From Streptomyces sp. NBC_00154 (GTDB lineage Bacteria; Actinomycetota; Actinomycetes; Streptomycetales; Streptomycetaceae): a DNA stretch of 64,000 bases. Below the pieces are notes generated by a model that searched no databases, was not told the origin of the DNA, and saw only the letters and a list, made by a program, of their open reading frames with translations. Made by a program: the position numbers and the translations under genes. Below, piece after piece: positions 9,123-16,589 of this stretch (positions within the stretch are counted from its first letter, which is position 1; each line of letters begins with the position of its first letter). The stretch lies in contig NZ_JAPEMI010000001.1 in NCBI RefSeq assembly GCF_026342835.1, positions 2,238,501-2,302,500 on the forward strand, in the 5' to 3' direction.

Positions 9123-10202
9123 CTAGCCGGGGAATTCGAGGATGTCGCCGGACCTGTCGCGCATCGGGGCGACGGTCGCCGGAAGACCGGCACCGCGTAT
9201 GAGCCCGAAGGAGGTACCGCCCGCGAACGGAACGGCGTGCTGTTCGCCGCCGCGTGGCCCATGGGCCTCGGTGCTGGACGGGTGACCGGAGCCACCACGG
9301 GGATCGAGGGGCGCCCGCTCGGGCGCCGGTCCGTACCGCGGCGCGGGCACTCGGCTGTCCGTCCCGCTCGCGGAGGTGCCGTTCAGCAGGGCGACGGGGT
9401 CCCGGCCCCGGTCGGCCTCAGAGGTGTACCCGCAGACCGGACGCGGTGCGGGTGCGGCAGCGTGCGTGCCGCCGCCGGCGGAACCGTGGCCCGGGCGGCC
9501 CTCGGCAGGGGGATCGACGGCTGTGAGGGGAAGCAGCAGCCGGGCGGGCAGCGCCCATACGTCCGGGAGCACCCCGGCAGCACTGTCGACGGCCATCCCG
9601 ACACCCTCCACCGCCTCGCCGACCGGCCGGACGAGATACCGGACGGTGTCCCGCGTCGTCCTGACAACCGACCGGGCACCGGCAACGGCGACGGACGTCG
9701 CGGTGTCGGTGGAAACGGAAGCGGAGGTCGTGGCGGAAGTGGCGGGGGTGGCAGAGGTGGCGGAGACGGAGAAGGTGGACGCGGAGGCGCTGGAAGCCGA
9801 AGTCGCGGAAGCGGGGTCGGTGGAAGCGGAGGCTGCGGAAGCGGCCATCGGCCTGGCGTGCGTTTCAGCGGTAGGCGCGCCCGACGGCCCTGCGGCCGGA
9901 ACGTGTGTCGGCACCGGGGCGGAGGCGTCCGGGAGCCCCTTCGCCGCTTCGGCGTTCGGGACGTCCACCGGCTCGGCTGCCGCATCGGCGCCCCCGTCCT
10001 GCGCCCCGGCCCCGTGCGCAACTGCCGTCCCCGCGGCGGGAAGCGGCGGGACGGGTGCCTGCGCCGCGTGTGCCTCGGCTCCGAAGATGAGGCCGAGGGC
10101 CAGCAGTCCGCCGAGGAACAGCACCACCTGCAGCGCACGCCGGCCGACCGACGCGCGCACCGGGCGCGGGTCGGCGACAGAACGAACAGCTGCAGCGGTC
10201 AC
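9123..10202 (-). CDS. Secreted or membrane-anchored Ala/Ser/Thr-rich protein
   Basis: 359 residues. One hydrophobic segment near residues 27-47 (LQVVLFLGGLLALGLIFGAEAHA) looks like a signal peptide or anchor with a possible AHA-A cleavage site. The next ~120 residues are low complexity (Pro/Ala then an Ala/Ser/Thr run with SATSATPATSATTS), typical of a cell-wall spanning linker. A more ordered part RTTRDTVRYLVRPVGEAVEGVGMAVDSAAG follows, then a Pro/Gly-rich region and the C-terminus MRDRSGDILEFPG. GTG start at 10202 has GGGAGGG eleven bases upstream. It lies just upstream of the repeat protein gene on the same strand, so the two may be co-expressed. Function unknown. Confidence 0.7.
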   Translation of the reverse strand: MTAAAVRSVADPRPVRASVGRRALQVVLFLGGLLALGLIFGAEAHAAQAPVPPLPAAGTAVAHGAGAQDGGADAAAEPVDVPNAEAAKGLPDASAPVPTHVPAAGPSGAPTAETHARPMAASAASASTDPASATSASSASASTFSVSATSATPATSATTSASVSTDTATSVAVAGARSVVRTTRDTVRYLVRPVGEAVEGVGMAVDSAAGVLPDVWALPARLLLPLTAVDPPAEGRPGHGSAGGGTHAAAPAPRPVCGYTSEADRGRDPVALLNGTSASGTDSRVPAPRYGPAPERAPLDPRGGSGHPSSTEAHGPRGGEQHAVPFAGGTSFGLIRGAGLPATVAPMRDRSGDILEFPG

Positions 10203-10305
10203 GTCGGAGTGAACCCTCCCTGATGGCGCGGGGTGCGGAACGCAGTCCTCCGCGGACGACGGGACGATGCTTGCACGACCCTCCCGGGTTGACGCAAGTC
10301 CCTTG

Positions 10306-11532
10306 TTACTGATGGGTCTCCTTGTCCGGTATGGGCAGTGGCCTCTTCTCCAGTGCCGCGGCCATCACCTCCGGGAAAAGATCCGGGGTGCACGCGAACG
10401 CCGGTGCGCCCAGTGCGCCGAGCGCCGCCGCGTGCTCACGGTCGTAGGCGGGAGCACCCTCGTCGGACAGGGCGAGCAGCGTCACGAACTGCACGCCGGA
10501 GGCCTTCATCGCGGCGACGCGCTTCAGCATCTCGTTGCGGATACCGCCCTCGTAGAGGTCGCTGATGAGGACGACGACCGTCTCGGCCGGGCGGGTGATC
10601 CTGGACTGGCAGTAGGCGAGTGCCCGGTTGATGTCGGTGCCACCGCCGAGCTGGGTGCCGAAGAGCACGTCGACGGGGTCGTCGAGCTGGTCCGTGAGGT
10701 CGACGACGGCCGTGTCGAAGACGACGAGCCTGGTCCGCAGCGTCCGCATGGAGGCGAGCACCGCGCCGAAGACGGAGGCGTAGACGACGGAGGCGGCCAT
10801 CGATCCCGACTGGTCGATGCAGAGGATGACGTCCTTCTTCACCGCCTGCGCGGCCCGCCCGTAGCCGATGAGCCGTTCGGGGACGACCGTGCCGGCCCCG
10901 TCCCCGCCGGGAAGCGGCAGGTAGTTCTTGAGGTTGGCCCGGATGGTGCGGTCCCAGTCGATGTCACGGTGGCGGGGCCTGTTGATCTTCGCCGACCGGT
11001 CGAGCGCGCCGGTCAGCGTGGCCCTCGTGCGGGTGGCGAGCCGCCTCTCGAGGTCGTCGACGACCTTGCGTACGACGGCTCGTGCCGTCTCCTTCGTCGT
11101 CTCGGGCATGGCTTTGTTGAGCGAGAGCAGCGTTCCGACGAGATGGACGTCCGCCTCGACGGCCTCCAGCATCTCCGGCTCCAGCAGCAGTGCGGACAGA
11201 CCAAGCCGGTCGATCGCATCACGCTGCATGACCTGGACGACGGAGCTGGGGAAGTAGGTACGGATGTCGCCGAGCCAGCGGGCGACGGAAGGGGCGGAGC
11301 CGCCGAGCCCGGCCGAGCGGTCGCCGCCGCCCCGGCCGCCGGGCCTGCCCCCGCCGCCGTACAGCGCGTTCAGTGCGCCGTCCATCGCGGCGTCCCGGCC
11401 GGTGAGGGTGCAGCCGGTGGTCTCGGCACTGTCCCCGCCGAGCACCATGCGCCAGCGCCGCAGCCGTTCGTCGTCCGCCGCGCCGCGCCCGGCCCCCGCC
11501 CTCGATGTGTCTGTGTCCGTGACCGTCGTCAT
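10306..11532 (-). CDS. VWA-domain protein (MoxR-associated)
   Basis: 408 residues. The N-terminal ~200 residues are helical and hydrophilic (DDERLRRWRMVLGG, then WLGDIRTYFPSSVVQVMQRDAIDRLG). The C-terminal half is a von Willebrand A domain with an intact MIDAS: CIDQSGSMAASVVYA (DxSGS), GGGTDINRAL (Thr) and VVVLISDLYEGG (Asp). VWA partners of MoxR ATPases are substrate adaptors for metal-dependent remodelling. It is last of a three-gene minus-strand operon: its ATG overlaps the upstream stop by four bases (ATGA). Part of the five-gene locus described under findings. Confidence 0.88.
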   Translation of the reverse strand: MTTVTDTDTSRAGAGRGAADDERLRRWRMVLGGDSAETTGCTLTGRDAAMDGALNALYGGGGRPGGRGGGDRSAGLGGSAPSVARWLGDIRTYFPSSVVQVMQRDAIDRLGLSALLLEPEMLEAVEADVHLVGTLLSLNKAMPETTKETARAVVRKVVDDLERRLATRTRATLTGALDRSAKINRPRHRDIDWDRTIRANLKNYLPLPGGDGAGTVVPERLIGYGRAAQAVKKDVILCIDQSGSMAASVVYASVFGAVLASMRTLRTRLVVFDTAVVDLTDQLDDPVDVLFGTQLGGGTDINRALAYCQSRITRPAETVVVLISDLYEGGIRNEMLKRVAAMKASGVQFVTLLALSDEGAPAYDREHAAALGALGAPAFACTPDLFPEVMAAALEKRPLPIPDKETHQ

Positions 11533-13934
11533 CCTGTTGCCCCCAGCGGTTCGATGGCGTTGTCGACGGCGTCCGCGTCGCCGCCCTCTGCGTCCTCGGC
11601 GTCCAGCCCCAGCAGCAGCCGCAGTACGGGTACCACCGCCTCCGCCCGTTCCTCGTCGAGGGCGGGGCCGAAGCCGGGGGCTGTCGTTCCGGTGACGGTC
11701 CCGGCCGGCCCTCCGGTGGCCGGGCCGCGGCGTACGAGCTCGCCCAGCGTGCGCCGTACGCCCGGTTCGTACGCCGAGAAGGTGCGGCGCAGCAGCGGCA
11801 GTACATCGGTGAACGTGTCCGCGGGGACGCCGGCCAGCCAGGCGTCGACCAGGCCGAGCAGCCGCTCGTCGTGGACGAGGAGCATGCCGCCGCCCCCACC
11901 GGCCCCGCCGACGAAGCCCTCGATCCAGGCCGCCGCGTCGGCCGGCGGCGTGCCGGGCGACAGGGCGAGGCCCATCAGCCGTGCCGCGTCGTCCTCTTCG
12001 AGCCGCCCCTCGTCGAGCAGCAGCCGGGCCGCCCGGCCCCGGATGACGCCGGCGACGGTGTCCCGGGCGGCCAGCTTGTGCAGCACGGCCGTCCAGCGCT
12101 CGCGGAGCCCGTCCGCCGGTACCGCACCGGCGAGCAGCCCGATCGCGGTGTGTACCCCGTCCACCTTGCGGCGCAGTTCGGCGGCGCCGTCGGCGTCGAG
12201 CCCGGTGCAGGCGGGCGGCAGTCCGACGCAGATCCGCTCGGCGAGCCCGGCCGCGACCTCGCCGAGCGCCGCCGTGTCCGTGGACCGTACGTCCCCGTAC
12301 CGCAGGGTCCGCGCCAGGGCGGGCAGCGCGTCGGCGAGGTGGCCGACGTCGGCGTCCAGCGCGGCCCGGTCGGCGAGCGCCCGCATCACGACGGGCAGTG
12401 CGTCGGGCAGTTCGGCGAGGAGGCAGCGCTCGGCGAGCGCGGTGACCTCGGCGAGCGCGGTCGCCGAGACTGCCTCCGATTCGGCCTTGGCGGTGGCGGC
12501 GGTCAGCACGGTGGTGCCCCAGATCCCGGCCTCGGCGACCTGTACGTACAGCTCGGGCTCCCAGCGCAGCCGCCAGCTCTCCCGGAACGTGCCGGTACTC
12601 CCCCGGCCGGCGGCCGGTTCGCCCCAGCCGACGGCGAGGAGCCGGAGCCGGTGCAGCAGGCGGCTGCGGGCCGCGTCGGTGTCCTTGCGGAGGTCGAGCT
12701 CCAACTCGCGCTCCATCGCCTCCGGTTTGAGCCGCAGCGTGCGCTGGAGCCGTGCGAGGTCGCGCTGCAACGGCACGGCGGGGGCGGTGTCCGGCACCTC
12801 TCCGAGCGTCTCGCCGACGATGAGCCGGTCCTGTACGAGCGCGAGCGGCACATCGGAGCCCTCGCACATCACGGCCCGGATCGCGTCGGTCGTCTCGCTC
12901 AGCCCGGCGAGCGGCCGGCCGCGCAGGGCGGCGAGGGTCCCGGCGAGCCGCACGGCCTCGATGACATGGGCGGACGACACGAACCGGTCCTCGTCGCGCA
13001 GGAGTCCGGCGACCTTGGTCATCCAGCGTTCGATCGGCCGGTCGGGGGCGCCGAAGAGGTGCCCGTACCAACCGGGCGAGTCGATCCCCGCCCCGTAACC
13101 GCTGTGCCGGGCGAGCCGCCGATGGGTCCAGGGCACCCAGGTCAGCTCCGTCTTGACCTTGGGCAGCCCCTTGAGGAGGGCCCTGTCGGCGGTGACGGTC
13201 GTCCTCGCTCCGAGCGCGGGCACATGCCAGGCTCCGCAGACGACGACCACATCGTCCCCGACCTCCCTCCGTGCGGCACGCAGTTGGATCCGCATGTACG
13301 CCTCGCGTACGGCGTCGCGGGGGTGCCCGCCGTCCCCGTACACCTCGCGCAGCGCCGTCATCGCCTCGCCGAGCGCGGCGAACGGGGCCCGCGGGTCGAC
13401 GAGCCGCCCGTCCGGTGCGCGGTGCTCGACGACGTCCTCCCACCAGCGCTCGGGGTCGTCGTAGCCGGCGGCCTCGGCAAGGACCCCGATGGGGTCGATC
13501 GGAGGCGCGGCCACCGCACCCGCGGCGTCGCCGTCACCCGCCCGACCCTGTTCCTGATCGTGGTCGTGGTCCGCGCCCGGGGCCGGGGAGTCGGTCATGG
13601 CCAGGGAGTGCGCCGCGGGCAGGTCGATGAAGCGGACCGGCACGTCGTGGCGGAGCGCCCAGCGGATCGCGACCCACTCGGGCGAGAACTCGGCGAGCGG
13701 CCAGAACGCCGCCCGGCCCGGGTCGTCCACCGCGTGGGCGAGCAGCGCCACCGGTGGCCGCATCCGCTCGTCGGCGGCGAGCGGCAGCAGCGCGTCACCC
13801 TCGGGCGGCCCCTCGATGAGGACGGCCCGGGGTCCGGCGGCGTCCAGCGCGGCACGGACCGCGCGGGCCGATCCGGGACCGTGGTGCCGGATCCCGAGCA
13901 GCAGCGGACCGGCGGCGGGCGCGGCCCCGGTCAC
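11529..13934 (-). CDS. DUF5682-family protein, possible TIKI/TraB/EreA-like hydrolase fold
   Basis: 801 residues. The N-terminus has GIRHHGPGSARAVRAAL followed by VLIEGPPEGDALLPL, then RHDVPVRFIDLPAAH, and near residue 225 VVVCGAWHVPAL. The two GxxH motifs (GIRH, GAWH) with an acidic residue after the first are the arrangement seen in the TIKI/TraB/EreA/ChaN superfamily of putative metalloproteases and esterases; this link is my inference. Residues beyond ~300 are mostly alpha-helical (LGETLGEV, LERELELDLRKD, many short Leu/Ala helices). Its stop overlaps the VWA start and its GTG at 13934 overlaps the MoxR stop (GTGA), so translation is coupled. No signal peptide. Confidence 0.85.
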   Translation of the reverse strand: MTGAAPAAGPLLLGIRHHGPGSARAVRAALDAAGPRAVLIEGPPEGDALLPLAADERMRPPVALLAHAVDDPGRAAFWPLAEFSPEWVAIRWALRHDVPVRFIDLPAAHSLAMTDSPAPGADHDHDQEQGRAGDGDAAGAVAAPPIDPIGVLAEAAGYDDPERWWEDVVEHRAPDGRLVDPRAPFAALGEAMTALREVYGDGGHPRDAVREAYMRIQLRAARREVGDDVVVVCGAWHVPALGARTTVTADRALLKGLPKVKTELTWVPWTHRRLARHSGYGAGIDSPGWYGHLFGAPDRPIERWMTKVAGLLRDEDRFVSSAHVIEAVRLAGTLAALRGRPLAGLSETTDAIRAVMCEGSDVPLALVQDRLIVGETLGEVPDTAPAVPLQRDLARLQRTLRLKPEAMERELELDLRKDTDAARSRLLHRLRLLAVGWGEPAAGRGSTGTFRESWRLRWEPELYVQVAEAGIWGTTVLTAATAKAESEAVSATALAEVTALAERCLLAELPDALPVVMRALADRAALDADVGHLADALPALARTLRYGDVRSTDTAALGEVAAGLAERICVGLPPACTGLDADGAAELRRKVDGVHTAIGLLAGAVPADGLRERWTAVLHKLAARDTVAGVIRGRAARLLLDEGRLEEDDAARLMGLALSPGTPPADAAAWIEGFVGGAGGGGGMLLVHDERLLGLVDAWLAGVPADTFTDVLPLLRRTFSAYEPGVRRTLGELVRRGPATGGPAGTVTGTTAPGFGPALDEERAEAVVPVLRLLLGLDAEDAEGGDADAVDNAIEPLGATG

Positions 13935-15043
13935 GCGGAGACCTCGCGGCAGGCGCGGTAGAAGTCCTTCCAGCCGTCCCGCTCACGGACCACCGTCTCC
14001 AGGTACTCCTGCCAGACCACCCGGTCCGCCGCAGGGTCCCGGACGACGGCGCCGAGGATGCCGGCCGCGACATCGCCGGGGCGCAGCACCCCGTCGCCGA
14101 AGTGGGCGGCGAGCGCCAGGCCGTTGGTGACGACGGAAATTGCCTCGGCCGTCGACAGCGTGCCCGAAGGGGACTTGAGCTTGGTCCGGCCGTCGGTCGT
14201 GACACCGTCGCGCAGTTCACGGAAGACCGTGACCACCCGGCGGATCTCGGCCATGCCGTCGGGGGCGGCCGGAAGGTCGAGCGAGCGCCCCATCTGGTCC
14301 ACGCGCCGGGACACGATGTCGACCTCGGCATCAGGCGTGGCGGGCAGCGGCAGCACGACCGTGTTGAACCGGCGGCGCAGGGCACTGGACAGCTCGTTGA
14401 CCCCGCGGTCGCGGTCGTTGGCCGTCGCGATGACGTTGAAGCCGCGGACGGCCTGGACCTCCTGGCCCAGCTCGGGGAGCGGAAGCGTCTTCTCCGACAG
14501 GATCGTGATGAGCGAGTCCTGCACATCGGCAGGGATACGGGTGAGCTCCTCGATCCGCGCGGTCATGCCCTCGGACATCGCACGCATCAGCGGGCTGGGC
14601 ACCAGCGCGTCGCGGCTGGGCCCGTGCGCCAGCAACTGCGCGTAGTTCCACCCGTAACGCACGGCCTCCTCGGGCGTGCCCGCCGTGCCCTGGACCAGCA
14701 GCGTCGAGTCGCCGCTGACGGCAGCCGCGAGATGCTCGGAGACCCATGTCTTGGCCGTGCCGGGAACGCCGAGGAGCAGCAGGGCGCGGTCGGTGGCGAG
14801 CGTCGTCACGGCGACCTCGACAAGGCGGCGGGGGCCCACGTACTTGGGTGTGATCACTGCCCCGTCCGGCAGAACGCCGCCGAGCAGGTAGGTGGCCACG
14901 GCCCACGGCGACAGCTTCCAACGCTCGGGCCGTGGGCGGTCGTCGGCGGCCGCGAGCGCCTTCAGTTCGTCGGCGAAAGCGTCCTCGGCATGCGGGCGCA
15001 GAGCCTCTGCGCGGACGCCGGCGGTGGTTTCGGACACGGTCAT
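13931..15043 (-). CDS. MoxR-type AAA+ ATPase
   Basis: 370 residues. Walker A is LLGVPGTAKTWVSEHL near residue 90. The usual Walker B Asp-Glu is replaced by Glu-Glu in MTARIEELTRIPADVQDSL, while the downstream helix, sensor 1 (FNVIATANDRD) and the arginine-finger region (NELSSALRRRFNTVVLP) are kept. MoxR ATPases act as chaperone-like remodellers, usually with VWA partners. The ATG at 15043 follows a strong GGAGGGGG. It heads the operon moxR-DUF5682-VWA and is divergent from the SWIM gene across only 128 bases. Confidence 0.9.
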   Translation of the reverse strand: MTVSETTAGVRAEALRPHAEDAFADELKALAAADDRPRPERWKLSPWAVATYLLGGVLPDGAVITPKYVGPRRLVEVAVTTLATDRALLLLGVPGTAKTWVSEHLAAAVSGDSTLLVQGTAGTPEEAVRYGWNYAQLLAHGPSRDALVPSPLMRAMSEGMTARIEELTRIPADVQDSLITILSEKTLPLPELGQEVQAVRGFNVIATANDRDRGVNELSSALRRRFNTVVLPLPATPDAEVDIVSRRVDQMGRSLDLPAAPDGMAEIRRVVTVFRELRDGVTTDGRTKLKSPSGTLSTAEAISVVTNGLALAAHFGDGVLRPGDVAAGILGAVVRDPAADRVVWQEYLETVVRERDGWKDFYRACREVSA

Positions 15044-15081
15044 GGATCCCCCTCCAGATCGGTCGGCCGGATGTGGTTCCC

Positions 15082-15104
15082 ACCGTGCACCATGCCACTG
15101 ACAA
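15082..15104 (-). promoter_or_regulatory. RecA-NDp (PafBC-type) DNA-damage promoter motif for the moxR operon
   Basis: On the minus strand TTGTCAGTG (15104-15096) is followed by eight bases and CACGGT (15087-15082). The actinobacterial RecA-independent damage promoter consensus is TTGTCRGTG-N8-TAnnnT. The -35 part is exact; the -10 has one change from the two conserved leading bases. Predicted transcript start near 15075, leaving a ~30-base leader with a good ribosome site. Confidence 0.65.
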
Positions 15105-15141
15105 TCGACCCTTCCCACGGTCTTTCCGCAGGTCGGAGCGA

Positions 15142-15164
15142 TTGTCAGTGCCGCGCCCTACCGT
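15142..15164 (+). promoter_or_regulatory. RecA-NDp (PafBC-type) DNA-damage promoter motif for the SWIM/DUF5691 operon
   Basis: TTGTCAGTG (15142-15150), then eight bases, then TACCGT (15159-15164): a complete match to TTGTCRGTG-N8-TAnnnT. With the usual six to seven bases after the -10, transcription would begin at or one base before the ATG at 15172, giving a leaderless mRNA. It and the moxR motif form a perfect 12-bp inverted repeat, CACTGACAATCG at 15096-15107 and its complement at 15139-15150. Confidence 0.8.
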
Positions 15165-15171
15165 CGTTGCC

Positions 15172-16572
15172 ATGCTGCTATCTCACGGGGGAGAACCCTT
15201 GCGCACCGCTGCTCCGGTGGTGCGCTGGACGGTGGAGCAGGTCCTGGTCCTGGCTCCTGACGAGTCGTCACGCAAGGTCGGCGGCAGGCTCGGTTCGGCC
15301 GGTCCATGGACCGGCGCGGGCTGCGACGGATCGGGTGCGGTGTGGGGGCTGTGCAAGGGGAGCGGAAGCAAGCCGTATCAGACAGTGGTCGATACGACAG
15401 GCCCCGCGTACAAGTGCAGTTGTCCCAGCCGGAAGTTCCCGTGCAAGCACGCGCTGGGACTGCTGCTGCTCTGGGCGTCGGACGAGGCGGTGCTCGGCCC
15501 GGCGGAGGTGCCGGACTGGGCCGGGGAGTGGCTGGACGGCCGTCGCAGACGGGCGGCGCAGACGGCCGAGCCGGCCGGGGGAGGCGCGGTCGGCGCCGGT
15601 GCGGGCCCGTCCGACCCGGCGGCCGCGAGGCGGCGCGCCGAGCGCCGGGCCGAGCGGATCACCGGCGGCGCGCAGGAGTTGGAGCAGCGGCTGACGGATC
15701 TGCTGCGCGGCGGCCTGGCGGCGGCCGACCAGTCGGGGTACGGGCTGTGGGAGGAGACGGCGGCCCGCATGGTCGACGCCCAGGCTCCGGGACTGGCGGG
15801 CCGGGTGAGGGAGTTGGGGGCGATCCCGGCGTCCGGCCCCGGCTGGCCGGTGCGGCTGCTCGAGGAGTGTGCGCTGCTGCATCTGCTGGACACCGCGTGG
15901 CTGGGCATCGACCGGCTGCCGGAGCCGCTGGCGGCGACGGTCCGCACCCGAGTGGGTCTGACAGGCTCCGTCGATGGCCCACCGGTCCGCGACCACTGGC
16001 TGGTCCTCGCCCAGTACGACACCCCGGACGGCAAGATCGTCACGCGCCGGATCTGGCTGTACGGGATGGACTCGGGCCGCACCGCACTGCTGCTGTCCTT
16101 CGGGGCGGCCGGACGCTCCCCCGGTCAGGCCCTGCCGGTGGGCGTCACCATCGACGCCGAGCTCACGCCGTACCGAGGGGCCGGGCAGCTGAGGGCGGAG
16201 CTGGGCGGGCAGTTCGGTGCGCCGGTGCCGACCGGTGCTCCCCCGCCGGGCTCCACGGCGACGGCCGCGGTCGCCGCGTACGGGCAGGCCCTTCGGGACG
16301 ACCCCTGGCTGGAGTCCTGGCCGGTCACCCTGCGCGGGGTCATACCGGTGCCGTCGGGCGACGGCTGGCATCTGGTGGACGCGGCAGGCGATACGGCCCT
16401 GCCCGTCACCCCGTCGGCACTGTCCCGGCCGGGTCTGTGGAAGCTCGTGGCAATCTCCGGCGGCGCGCCGGTCACCGTCTTCGGCGAATGCGGCCATCGC
16501 GGCTTCGACCCGCTCGCGGCCTGGGCCGACAGCTCCGACGACGGTGTGGCCGAGACCGTGCCGCTCATCTGA
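15172..16572 (+). CDS. SWIM zinc-finger protein
   Basis: 466 residues. The SWIM finger CxCx6CxH is complete at about residues 80-90 (CSCPSRKFPCKHALGL). SWIM domains bind DNA or protein. A charged, Arg-rich linker (RRRAERRAERI) and a mixed C-terminal domain of unknown fold follow. The N-terminal ~60 residues are hydrophilic. No ribosome site precedes the ATG at 15172, but the predicted transcript starts there, so leaderless translation fits. A TTG at 15198 behind GGGGGAG is a fallback. First gene of the plus-strand arm; the DUF5691 gene follows after 17 bases. Confidence 0.85.
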   Translation: MLLSHGGEPLRTAAPVVRWTVEQVLVLAPDESSRKVGGRLGSAGPWTGAGCDGSGAVWGLCKGSGSKPYQTVVDTTGPAYKCSCPSRKFPCKHALGLLLLWASDEAVLGPAEVPDWAGEWLDGRRRRAAQTAEPAGGGAVGAGAGPSDPAAARRRAERRAERITGGAQELEQRLTDLLRGGLAAADQSGYGLWEETAARMVDAQAPGLAGRVRELGAIPASGPGWPVRLLEECALLHLLDTAWLGIDRLPEPLAATVRTRVGLTGSVDGPPVRDHWLVLAQYDTPDGKIVTRRIWLYGMDSGRTALLLSFGAAGRSPGQALPVGVTIDAELTPYRGAGQLRAELGGQFGAPVPTGAPPPGSTATAAVAAYGQALRDDPWLESWPVTLRGVIPVPSGDGWHLVDAAGDTALPVTPSALSRPGLWKLVAISGGAPVTVFGECGHRGFDPLAAWADSSDDGVAETVPLI

Positions 16573-16589
16573 CCCCTGGAGGAGGACCG

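Noticed and set aside
11533..13443. Minus-strand frame joining VWA to upstream sequence
   Set aside because: Upstream part is the wrong frame of DUF5682; the real VWA start is the ATG at 11532.
11871..13961. Long plus-strand frame opposite DUF5682
   Set aside because: Shadow of the minus-strand gene, which has family motifs and operon overlaps.
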